Source: Nitzschia sp. pyKryTriq1
Lineage: Eukaryota > Bacillariophyta > Bacillariophyceae > Bacillariales > Bacillariaceae
Assembly: GCA_956465555.1 (NCBI GenBank)
Contig: OY101123.1
Location: forward strand, 1,736,001 to 1,800,000
Direction: 5' to 3'
Length of the DNA: 64,000 nt
This document shows positions 45,088 through 53,414 of this stretch, piece after piece. Under the pieces are notes generated by a model, which searched no databases, was not told where the DNA came from, and saw nothing but the letters and a program-made list of their open reading frames with translations. Both the position numbers and the translations under genes were made by a program. Positions within the stretch are counted from its first letter, which is position 1, and each line of letters starts with the position of its first letter.

Positions 45088-46617
45088 ATGAATAATTCTC
45101 ACCGTCCTCGGCCACGACGAGGTAACAACAAAGCGTCTTCGATTGTGAAGAGTACGGTCCAAACGCTGGCCACTACCGCGGTGGTTGCCTATGGAGCCTA
45201 CAAGGCTTACGAATATTATGTGGCAGATGATAATGCTGCTGACGATATCAACGATGAAGAGATGATCCTTCCAAAATGGATCTCTTCTCTTTGGTTGGGA
45301 GATGACGACGAAGAACAGGAGGAGGAAGGGGGAAGAAGGACAAGAAGCGGCGGTGCAGCACGGAAAAAGAAGAGTGGTATTAGACCGTCAGCGCAAGGGA
45401 TCGATCCTCGCACCCGCCATCGTTTGGCGCAACAAAGCATTCGAAAGTGTCGTCAAGAAATTCGCAATGCCTATGCCACTTGTTGGCCCGCACTTCAACA
45501 AGTCATTGAGGATCGGACCAATACTATTCCCTTGACTCAAGAACTGAGGATGCTCCGGCAGAAAAAGAATAACCACACTAGTACCAATGAGTCATCATCG
45601 TCGTCTCAACAACGCCAATCCGAATTGTGGCAAGACATTCAAACGGAAACCTTTACCAAATTTGTGACCACTGCATATGCATCGTCGTTGTTGGTCTTGT
45701 CCTTGACTCTTCAGTTGCACTGGATTGGTGGTCAAGTCTTTCAGCAGCAGCATCACCACCACGAGCAGCGACAAAGGAATGATGGTTCTTCGGCGGCTCA
45801 TTCTACTGCTCGATTGGCACAAGAGGTCATGATGCAATCCCATGAATATTTCAAAACACAAGGTCTGCCGCTATTGATTGCAGCAGTACGAAGAGCCGTT
45901 GTCGCGAGTCCAATGGGGGAATGGAAGCCTACCACATTTGTGACCTTGGCGGAATTGGAACATGCCATGGGGCGTGTCGATACGTGTTTGGAACGGGGTA
46001 CTGGTGGTTCGTCGTCTTATTCTCGCAACTGGATAAGGATTGTTCTACCCGATCCCACGCAATGGAACGATGATGAGGATAGCTATAATGGTGATGATGA
46101 TGAGGAGGGGGATCATCTTCTGGAAGAATCTTCTACGGAGCAGAAGAATCCCTTAGCGTTCATGTTGGAATCCTTGTGGGATCTAGCAGAGTCGCCTGCG
46201 TGGCAAGATGCGCAACTGCAAACGCTCCAAACTACTCAACAATATCTACGAGACAAGGGATGGGGAAAAGAGTTTGTTCAAGAACCGCAACAACAACAAC
46301 AACAACAACAAGTCGGCGCGGAGGATGTGGAAAAGGAAAGCAAGGATAGCCGCATGGACGAACAAGTCAGTACTAGTAGTACACCACTCCAACTTCCCTT
46401 GGCCAAACTCATGGCCCCCTTCAAGTCGTCCTGTGGACTAGTGGCCGTAGTGTCAACGGTCGATGACTCGGAGTCGAGCGGTATTGGTAGTGTCAAGATA
46501 CCGAAAAGCAACAAGAAGCGCACGAAAAACTTTCTCCTTCTCACGCAAGTCCAAAAATTGCCGGCTGTTTTGGAGTTGGGCGACGTGAGTTTCCAAGAAT
46601 TGCCCACATCTCGATAA
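45088..46617 (+). CDS. PEX3: Peroxin-3-like peroxisome biogenesis protein
   Basis: 509 residues, single exon. Near the N-terminus is a hydrophobic segment followed by a Tyr-rich stretch (TVQTLATTAVVAYGAYKAYEYYV), matching the PEX3 membrane anchor. The diagnostic core is LWQDIQTETFTKFVTTAYASSLLVL followed by LTLQLHWIGGQVF, closely like the PEX3 motif in which Leu-Trp and Phe-Thr-Arg precede YALSLLVLLLRVQLNILG. PEX3 sits in the peroxisomal (or ER) membrane and docks PEX19 to insert peroxisomal membrane proteins. The middle has acidic and poly-Gln insertions (near 46285-46310), and the protein is longer than the usual 370-450 residues. The remaining sequence is divergent, so a sensitive profile comparison would be decisive. 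Confidence 0.72.
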   Translation: MNNSHRPRPRRGNNKASSIVKSTVQTLATTAVVAYGAYKAYEYYVADDNAADDINDEEMILPKWISSLWLGDDDEEQEEEGGRRTRSGGAARKKKSGIRPSAQGIDPRTRHRLAQQSIRKCRQEIRNAYATCWPALQQVIEDRTNTIPLTQELRMLRQKKNNHTSTNESSSSSQQRQSELWQDIQTETFTKFVTTAYASSLLVLSLTLQLHWIGGQVFQQQHHHHEQRQRNDGSSAAHSTARLAQEVMMQSHEYFKTQGLPLLIAAVRRAVVASPMGEWKPTTFVTLAELEHAMGRVDTCLERGTGGSSSYSRNWIRIVLPDPTQWNDDEDSYNGDDDEEGDHLLEESSTEQKNPLAFMLESLWDLAESPAWQDAQLQTLQTTQQYLRDKGWGKEFVQEPQQQQQQQQVGAEDVEKESKDSRMDEQVSTSSTPLQLPLAKLMAPFKSSCGLVAVVSTVDDSESSGIGSVKIPKSNKKRTKNFLLLTQVQKLPAVLELGDVSFQELPTSR

Positions 46618-47254
46618 TAACCCTCCTCCCCGCACATCAGGATCGTACATACAAGTACGTACAGTGCGGTACAGCACCACTACATCGTGCGTTAGAAACA
46701 CGAGCTTTGACATTATTTACGAGTACCGGTCGGTACGTGGTGGTCGGTGGGCTCTACTGAAAGCGATTGTACGCGCACCTATGAGAACAACAAACAAGAA
46801 CATAGTAGAGAAGCAATTATCAAGACCGAAGGGCACTATTGCCCGCAATGATACTACTGAAGTTGAGACCGACCGAACAAAAAATTCTCTATCTGCCACC
46901 TGCAGGTACACTAGTAGTACCAGCAAGAAGTGGAAGAGATAGAGAGTAAAACGATGTTGTAGTCTACTTAATTCTGGACAGCGACTTTCCCAAAGAAAGC
47001 AAACAGCGCGGCTCCCTTCTCGTCCTTTTAATAGAAGAAGCCCGTATTGAGTTCCATACTCGACGAACTACTCGAATGGCGACGACTAGAGGAGTCCTTG
47101 TAGCGTTTGGGAGGACGGAGCAGCAAGCATACCAGCAGTAGTAAATATATCACGAACATACTGCTACTTCCAAGGGCTCCTGCTGATCAAAAAGCTAGCA
47201 CAACGAAATGAAGATATGCTCATTAAAATATTTGGCATTTCTAAGAATAGCGAC
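46618..47254. other. Convergent intergenic region (PEX3 / globin)
   Basis: This 637 bp spacer contains TACCGGTCGGTAC and ACTAGTAGTACC words (46700-46925). No gene is recognisable. Confidence 0.45.
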
Positions 47255-48002
47255 CTATGCCTTGACGGTAACACCGGCAAATCGTTTCAAACTCATAGCC
47301 CACTTATTCTCACCGCGGACATTATTTTGCTTGTTGTTTCTCGAAGGGGACGATCGTGGTCTTGTTCTTTCTTCTGTTCCTGGTGCCTTCTTGTTCACGA
47401 CATAGCCGCTTGTGGAAGCCTCACTCGAGGATGCGGTTCGCTCGCTAAAATCGGTCGAACTGTCTTCACTTCGAATCATGTTTTGCGCCCCCCGACTCTC
47501 CTTTTTCACTTTTTGAGCTCGTGCCTCCTTTCGTTTCTCGTTAGCGGATTGGAGGACGAGATAATCTCTCCGGATTTTCGTCAACTCTTGGAATGCACCT
47601 TGCATCATGCTCACTGACATAAAGGTGTAGATCGCGTTCCAAGAATCACGATCCCGATCCGTAAACTTGCTCCCAAGCTTGTTCTCGATTGTCTGTAAGA
47701 GTGCTTTGCTCATTAGAGGATCATGTTGGGGCATGACGCCGTAATTGATGTGCCTGGTGCAGGGACCGAGAGGGAGAACGTAGTAGTGGGTGAGGAGTGG
47801 TCTCCTCCGTGTGGATGTTATACTATTGCTTCATCTTTTTCTGGAGGAATCTTCTAAAACGTACCTAACTCCAAGTTGTTGCAATTGGGTTTCAACCATC
47901 TCAAGGTCGGGACCAAGCATATCAATCGCCATGTCCAGCATCCCTATGAACTGTTTTGCGAAAACGACAAAATTCTTGTTGCTCGCAAGGTCCTCGGCAT
48001 CG
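47255..48002 (-). CDS. Globin-domain gene, N-terminal part not found
   Basis: Two exons on minus can be read: 48002-47865 and 47753-47255, phase 2, 111 bp intron. They encode the C-terminal two thirds of a globin fold: NFVVFAKQFIGMLDMAIDML (E helix region), LGPDLEMVETQLQQLG, RHINYGV with the proximal (F8) His, and ALLQTIENKLGSKFTDRDRD ending WNAIYTFMSVSMMQGAF. A basic, Ser-rich extension of about 100 residues follows. The exon at 48002 starts at an acceptor (TTTTGTAG), so an upstream exon with helices A to D is expected, but 48003-48558 holds no globin-like sequence. Either that exon is very divergent, or the gene is truncated. Confidence 0.62.
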
Positions 48003-48558
48003 CTACAAAAGATTCATCTCTCAAAACACCCCAGAAAAATAGTCTCACTTCTTCTAAAATCATTTACATTTAATCACGAATGGAATCCCGTATCTACGAG
48101 TCGTTGCAATATGGCTTTGTTGCGTCCAGCATGCATGTCCGTACTCTACTGTAGAGGAGGGAGTCATTTGAAATGAGTCCCGTGTACGGGAATCATAACT
48201 GATCATGGATATGCGATTCACGGTTTGATGTCGGAGTAGCATTGCCAGCGTGCGCGCCCCGCCAAATTTGATGATGCAGAGGACATACAATATTATGCGA
48301 TGTTGTGACCAGCCTCCTTCGCTTTAGTATAAGTCCGTAAATGTAAGCAAAGAGTAGTCTACTGTAAGTTCCGAAAATCTATCGAGGCAGGATATGCCTT
48401 TTTGCGGACTCCGGCGGGGAAACGATGACCGATGATGCGTAGTACCGTACGGCATCCAAGAACCCCGAGAAGAAAGAACCGTATGATGGTGGCCGGTGAA
48501 AAGCCGAAAGTTCACTGCGAAACAAAAACAAGGGCGCTCATCATTCATCGTCATCATC
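48003..48558. other. Region between globin and KAPTVKS genes
   Basis: These 556 bp should hold the missing first exon of the globin gene (minus) and the promoter of the secreted repeat protein (plus). I searched all three minus-strand frames and found no A-D helix globin sequence. Nothing else is recognisable. Confidence 0.45.
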
Positions 48559-49035
48559 ATGAAACTTTCTTTCCCTCTTGCTCTTGCCGCAGCGTTCTTG
48601 GTTCTTGTGGTTTCATCTTTGTCTGACCACGACGAGCAAGTCGAAGCAACCATCAGGAGCTCTCGCGTGTTCCGTGATCGTGGTGCTGCCGGTGAGGAAC
48701 GTTTGCTGAAGAAAAGTAGTAAGACACCCGAGTTCAAGGCTCCTACCGTCAAGAGCAACAAGGCTCCTACCGTCAAGAGCAGCAAGGCTCCTACCGTCAA
48801 GAGCAGCAAGGCTCCTACCGTCAAGAGCAGCAAGGCTCCTACCGTCAAGAGCAGCAAGGCTCCTACCGTCAAGAGCAGCAAGGCTCCTACCGTCAAGAGC
48901 AGCAAGGCTCCTACCGTCAAGAGCTCCAAGGCTCTCACTCCTCCCCCCATTAGTGGCGAATGTACAGAGAACACCGATTGTGACAGTGGATGTTGTTCTA
49001 ATTTGAACACTTGCGTTGATTCAACCAACTGCTAG
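48559..49035 (+). CDS. Secreted KAPTVKSS-repeat protein with C-terminal cysteine module
   Basis: 158 residues. The ATG at 48559 directly starts a signal peptide (MKLSFPLALAAAFLVLVVSS); the longer upstream frame is discarded. The mature part has eight perfect or near-perfect KAPTVKSS octapeptides (bases 48736-48927), then KALTPPPISGE and a Cys-rich end, CTENTDCDSGCC...TCVDSTNC, with six cysteines. Lys and Ser/Thr alternate, as in secreted biosilica or cell-wall proteins of diatoms, and each repeat offers one Pro-directed Thr; a wall or silica role is only inferred. The stop is a double TAGTAG. An in-frame copy of the Cys module follows downstream (49039-49185). Confidence 0.72.
   Translation: MKLSFPLALAAAFLVLVVSSLSDHDEQVEATIRSSRVFRDRGAAGEERLLKKSSKTPEFKAPTVKSNKAPTVKSSKAPTVKSSKAPTVKSSKAPTVKSSKAPTVKSSKAPTVKSSKAPTVKSSKALTPPPISGECTENTDCDSGCCSNLNTCVDSTNC
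48736..48927 (+). repeat. Coding minisatellite, eight 24 bp units
   Basis: Eight head-to-tail AAGGCTCCTACCGTCAAGAG-type units of 24 bases, nearly identical in DNA. Such near identity implies recent expansion or homogenisation by slippage or unequal exchange; copy number probably varies between strains. Confidence 0.93.
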
Positions 49036-49038
49036 TAG

Positions 49039-49185
49039 GATCGAAGATTCCCACTTGACAGCAGCAGAAGAAGAAAAGGAACTGGTTCTTCTTGTAATTT
49101 CAGCAGTGACTGTTGTGCTGACGGCTGTTGTGCTCTCTTTACTTGCGTTTCTAAATGCGTATGCGAGCTAGGAGTATGGTGCTAG
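49039..49185 (+). pseudogene. Duplicated in-frame cysteine module behind a double stop
   Basis: Directly after the TAGTAG of the KAPTVKSS gene and in the same frame, an open stretch of 48 codons runs to TAG at 49183-49185. It contains SSCNFSSDCCADGCC, then FTCVSKCVC, matching the first gene's CTENTDCDSGCC...TCV pattern. The first gene's 3' flank (GATCGAAGATTCCCACTTGA at 49039) is repeated with few changes at 49186, 147 bp on. So the last coding module and 3' flank were tandemly duplicated. It has no start codon of its own. It could be expressed by stop read-through or splicing, or be decaying. Confidence 0.6.
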
Positions 49186-50294
49186 GATCGAAGATTCCTA
49201 CTTGACGGCAGCACCAAAGAAGAAGAAATGGAGGAAGGAATAAACCGAGCGAAAAGGGTGCCGATTCTTTTATGGTAATACTGATAACCCAAAAGGAGAC
49301 TTGTGCTGTTTCGTTGGCAGTGTAAGTATTGACAGTATTGGAAGTAGTATTGGAAGTAGTAGTATACTGTAGTTGGATTGTACTACTAATTACAAAGAGT
49401 TGGTGAATTATTCCTCCTACCCTCCTACTAGCTAGTACTCGTAGAGTTCATCCACCGCTGTGCTGACCAGCATGCATAGACCACCAATAAAACGCTCTAC
49501 TAGTAGAGCTAATAGTATAGATTTCGGGTAGTAGAATAGTCTAGACTAGCTACTAGTGCTGAGTATAGTAGCTAGAGTGGAGACTCTACTACCCAGCGAT
49601 ATAATGTAGTACTACAGTACTAAACCAGCAGAAACAAAGAAACAGAAACCATTCATATTTAATAAAAAGATTATAGTACGAACATGACCGAACGGAACCA
49701 CGAATTTACATCCATCATTACTATTATGCGTACCAGTTTCTTCCCTCGTACACCAAATTGTTCTTCATACAGGCATTGATTCATTCTTGGTGCGAAGAAT
49801 TCCGGTCGTCATGACGACGTCGGTATTGTTCTTGCAAGGTTCAGTAGTAATACGGTGTGATGATACGATGGAATCGTGCGATACAAGCCAAAATAGCGAG
49901 AGAAGACTGCAAGTAGGCTATAATTCCGGGTACAGGATAAGACAGAGCAAATTCAGCCATGGGGTACAAATACCCGTCTCGACTCGAGCGAGCAGAGATG
50001 ACGAATCATCGTACTAGTAGAGTAGAAGAGGAGTAGGCCCTAGTAATTCCATTCTTGTTCCGCCGTTGTTGTCCGTCACTGCCTCCTCCGTTGGTACTAT
50101 TGATATTAGTGTAAAAGCATAACAAGTTTCTTCTTGCTTTGTATACTTTGCTGTCAAAGCTCTGACGACGGCAAGCAGCTGTCAAATGATGATGTTGGCG
50201 TGGTGGTGGTATTGTTGAGGTGGTGTCGATAAAATGCATGATAGAGGACGAGTGACGACGAGTGTCCTCAGCATTGGCGCTCTGTCAATCATTT
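49186..50294. other. Convergent intergenic region with dense palindromes
   Basis: This 1.1 kb stretch starts with the second copy of the KAPTVKSS 3' flank. From 49340 to 49620 it is crowded with CTACTAGTAG, GTAGTAC and CTAGTACTCGTAG words. No gene is recognisable; short frames near 49790-50015 are not protein-like. Confidence 0.5.
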
Positions 50295-51728
50295 CTACTT
50301 TCGTTTGGAGCGGGAATGGTCGATAATCTCCTGTGCTTCTTCCACGTATCGCCTCTCGAGCTCATCGGAAGTTCCATCTGGAGCATCCACTGCATACATC
50401 CTATTCTTTGTCCTTGAATGCTCTAGGACTTCGGCCACTTCTTTCCTGTATAGCCTCTCCAGCTCATCCGACGTTCCGTCGGGAGCATCTACCGCAAAGT
50501 CCTTGTGTGGAAGCGAGGAGAGGTCAATGACAGCCTGGTCTTCTTCGACTAAAAGACGCTCTAGCTCGTCCGAAGTTCCATCTGGAGCATCGACCGCAAA
50601 AGGCTTCTTCATTCTCGAGTGGTCAATGACATCTTGCGCTTCCGCGACGTAAAGTCCCTCCAGCTCGTCCGATGTTCCGTTGGGAGAATCAACCGCAAAC
50701 GGCTTGTGTGGAAGAGAGTGGTTGATGATATCCTGGGCTTCTACGACGTACAATTGTTCCAAATCATCAGGGGTTCCATCGGGAGCGTCAACCGCAAATT
50801 GTTTCTTGAGTCGCGAGTGTTCAATAACATCCTGTGCTTCCTGGACATAGAGACGTTCGAGTTCATCCGAAGTGCCATCGGGGGCATCGACGGCAAACTT
50901 CTTATGAGGCGGCGTGTGATCAATGATATCCTGCACTTCGTCAATGGTAATCGCTTCTAAATCATCCGGGGTACCATCCGGAGCGTCCACTCCAAACCCA
51001 GGAATCGGTTTTCGTCGGGGATGATCAATGAGGTCCCTCGCTTCTTGGACGGTGAGCGCCTCTAGATCATCGGGGGTTCCGTCAGGAGCATCGACACCAT
51101 AGCCAGGAAGTGGTTTGGTTCTCGGGTGGTTGATGATATCATCCGCTTCTTCCATCAGGAGTTCTTCCAACTCATCCGAAGTGCCATCGGGGGCATCCAC
51201 TGCAAAACCGGTAGCCTTGGCTCCCAAAATACGTCGTTTGAGAGCCGAAAGTTGTGCCGAAATGAGCTGCTTATCTTCTTCGGCTTGAAAGAACAGCTTT
51301 TCTATTTCCTCCAAGGATTTCGACCCACCACCACGGTAGGTCGTATGCCATTTGGTCGCTTGCGCCGTTTGTTTGAGACGTTCCATGTTCTTTTCAAGTT
51401 CCAAGGTCTTGGCAATCATATCATCCAAGTACTCTAGTCGATCGAGTCCACCACCACCACGAAATTTCTCTGGGGCGACATGTTCCCCACTGAAAAACTC
51501 GGTCGGTGGGCGAATGTCCTTGTCGGCTTCGAGAAAGACATTGGTATCATCTTCCACAGGAACCCGTTCCGCAGAGAAGAATCGACGGCGAGGATAAAAT
51601 GATCGAATGATGGAAGACGATGCAAGGGCTCGCGGGGCGTACTTGATGGCAATTGGAAAGGTACGCTTGGCGGTAACAGCGATACTTTGTTTCGCAAAGG
51701 TGGATGTTAGTAGATATTGGTTGCTCAT
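50295..51728 (-). CDS. Mitochondrial-type protein with nine VDAPDG repeats
   Basis: 477 residues, single exon. The N-terminus is a good mitochondrial presequence: basic, Ser/Ala-rich and free of acids for about 50 residues, with RRRFFSAE as a likely cleavage site. After a helical region of about 100 residues come nine repeats of 33-35 residues. Each has the core [FYG]-[AG]-VDAPDGT-[SP]-D-[ED]-LE, then an amphipathic helix (LYVEEAQDVIDHSR) and a basic linker (KKPFA or PHKPFA). I do not recognise the family. The Asp-rich turn before a helix could bind metal or a basic partner. Copies differ by scattered substitutions, so the array is old and under protein-level constraint. Confidence 0.75.
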   Translation of the reverse strand: MSNQYLLTSTFAKQSIAVTAKRTFPIAIKYAPRALASSSIIRSFYPRRRFFSAERVPVEDDTNVFLEADKDIRPPTEFFSGEHVAPEKFRGGGGLDRLEYLDDMIAKTLELEKNMERLKQTAQATKWHTTYRGGGSKSLEEIEKLFFQAEEDKQLISAQLSALKRRILGAKATGFAVDAPDGTSDELEELLMEEADDIINHPRTKPLPGYGVDAPDGTPDDLEALTVQEARDLIDHPRRKPIPGFGVDAPDGTPDDLEAITIDEVQDIIDHTPPHKKFAVDAPDGTSDELERLYVQEAQDVIEHSRLKKQFAVDAPDGTPDDLEQLYVVEAQDIINHSLPHKPFAVDSPNGTSDELEGLYVAEAQDVIDHSRMKKPFAVDAPDGTSDELERLLVEEDQAVIDLSSLPHKDFAVDAPDGTSDELERLYRKEVAEVLEHSRTKNRMYAVDAPDGTSDELERRYVEEAQEIIDHSRSKRK

Positions 51729-52070
51729 GATGATTGTTTTCTTTTCCGCTGACTGGTGGCTTGAGGTTGTAGTAGCAATCTAGTTGTTGTTCTTATTGTT
51801 GTTGTTTTCTTCTTTGTCAGTTCGTAAGCTGTACTCTGTAGTTGTTTTGATTTTTGTGCCTGCAGCAAACAAAGAACACAAAACGAAGCCAAAACTGGTG
51901 GGGTGTCAAATGATGTATGATGTGATGATGATGAAGGAGGGTTCCGAAGAAGATCTGTTTCTCTGAATGCTGATGAGATATGGGTTCGCGTTGTGCTTTC
52001 GTGTGGATGTGTTGTGTCGTGTTTACGCGGTCGTAGCAGGATGAGAACCCAATCCCTGCGCGTGACAGCG
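51729..52070. other. Promoter side of the VDAPDG-repeat gene
   Basis: This 342 bp stretch runs from the VDAPDG gene's start codon to the left end of the retroelement remnant. Nothing gene-like is seen; it presumably contains the mRNA leader and promoter. Confidence 0.4.
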
Positions 52071-52230
52071 TGGCCACCCCCAACGAACGAAGGACAGACA
52101 AGAAGTCGAACGAACACCCAAACCCGAAACCGATACCAAGAGAGACGACCGATGAACCTCATAAGATCATCGAGTCAACCTCGGTATCGCAAATCCCAAC
52201 TTCGGAATTCTAGATTAATTAGCTTTAAAA
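52071..52230 (+). repeat. Split direct repeat A1
   Basis: 160 bp, identical to A2 at 52789-52948. It begins TGGCCACCCCC and ends in AGCTTTAAAA. Confidence 0.9.
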
Positions 52231-52593
52231 GCAACTTTCAAACCATTCAATGGCGCAACCTAGTAACCCGAAGTGGAAGGATTTCCTCCAGGAGCGGATC
52301 CAACAGGAAGGATCATGGGCGAAGGCGAAATCGGAAGGGCCACTCGACAATCTCGAACCGACGAACAACACAACACGGTCAGGCGCCGCCATGGCCCTAG
52401 CACTTAGCCAACGGAACTACTCAGAAATGAAGATCATGATTTTGGGGCGGTGGAGATCCAACGCATTCATGGCGTACATCAGACCCCAGATCATCGAACT
52501 CACAAGCAACCTCGCTGAGGACATGGCCGACCTTTCAGGAACCGACGCGAACAACCAAGGCGACGAGATGAGGCTGGATTTCTAGTTCAATGG

Positions 52594-52790
52594 CCGCCCG
52601 CCATCCCTTCACACCTTGACAAGGACGAGGCAAGGAGATGTACCCAAGGGTATCCCCGAGAGAGGACGATCCTGCTACGCAAATCGGAATCGATCAGGGG
52701 CATAGGCCAACGAATTATTTCACTAACAGTACTATACCATCGGTCTACAGTGTCCGAGAGAGTTGAGGGTTTGTTGGCGCCTGCGCCATG
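52594..52790 (+). repeat. Split direct repeat B1
   Basis: 197 bp, identical to B2 at 52951-53147. It begins CCGCCCGCC and ends GCGCCTGCGCCATG; its last TG is shared with the start of A2. Confidence 0.9.
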
Positions 52791-52948
52791 GCCACCCCCA
52801 ACGAACGAAGGACAGACAAGAAGTCGAACGAACACCCAAACCCGAAACCGATACCAAGAGAGACGACCGATGAACCTCATAAGATCATCGAGTCAACCTC
52901 GGTATCGCAAATCCCAACTTCGGAATTCTAGATTAATTAGCTTTAAAA
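52789..52948 (+). repeat. Split direct repeat A2
   Basis: 160 bp, identical to A1. B1 and A2 abut directly, giving the junction expected of a circular intermediate of this element class. Confidence 0.9.
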
Positions 52949-52950
52949 AC

Positions 52951-53147
52951 CCGCCCGCCATCCCTTCACACCTTGACAAGGACGAGGCAAGGAGATGTAC
53001 CCAAGGGTATCCCCGAGAGAGGACGATCCTGCTACGCAAATCGGAATCGATCAGGGGCATAGGCCAACGAATTATTTCACTAACAGTACTATACCATCGG
53101 TCTACAGTGTCCGAGAGAGTTGAGGGTTTGTTGGCGCCTGCGCCATG
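52951..53147 (+). repeat. Split direct repeat B2
   Basis: 197 bp, identical to B1. It marks the right end of the element; unique sequence resumes at 53148. Confidence 0.9.
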
Positions 53148-53414
53148 CTCATTTTTTGACGACACCTCCGACTGATAACGCCTTGCCGGTGTCCGTTTTC
53201 CCGCCATCTGCGAAAACCGCGAAATGGCGGAGATGCGAACCCTCTATTCTCTATTTTCATCACTCTCTCCCGCCCTCATCCGACCTCTGATGATTCCTTC
53301 TCTCTACTACCGGCGGTCGGTTCGTGGTTCGTGCTGTATTGGCTTTTCGTTCGATGAGTGCAATGGGTCATTTCAACCTGCTCCATTCCTTTTCAACACT
53401 TTCACTGACGGGAG

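Larger units (their letters stand above)
52071..53147 (+). mobile_element. Ngaro/PAT-type tyrosine-recombinase retroelement remnant, split direct repeats
   Basis: Order is A1 (52071-52230), internal part (52231-52593), B1 (52594-52790), A2 (52789-52948), B2 (52951-53147). A copies are 160 bp and B copies 197 bp; each pair is identical as I read them. This A-internal-B-A-B order is the split-direct-repeat layout of DIRS-order elements of the Ngaro/PAT type. It is not an LTR layout. The internal part carries only a 111-codon frame (52250-52585) ending in a GRWRSNAF...YIRPQ block, like the C-terminal box of diatom tyrosine recombinases. The element is not whole: most of the coding interior is absent, as by one large internal loss. 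Identical repeats indicate a young copy. No target duplication is seen, as expected for this class. Confidence 0.75.

Noticed and set aside
48736-48927. CRISPR-like direct repeats
   Set aside because: The units are contiguous coding octapeptide repeats with no spacers, in a eukaryotic gene.
52071-53147. LTR retrotransposon or simple tandem duplication as explanation of the repeats
   Set aside because: Two LTRs would flank the interior as identical whole units; here the order A, interior, B, A, B splits the repeat, and a simple tandem duplication would not leave the recombinase end precisely between A1 and B1.
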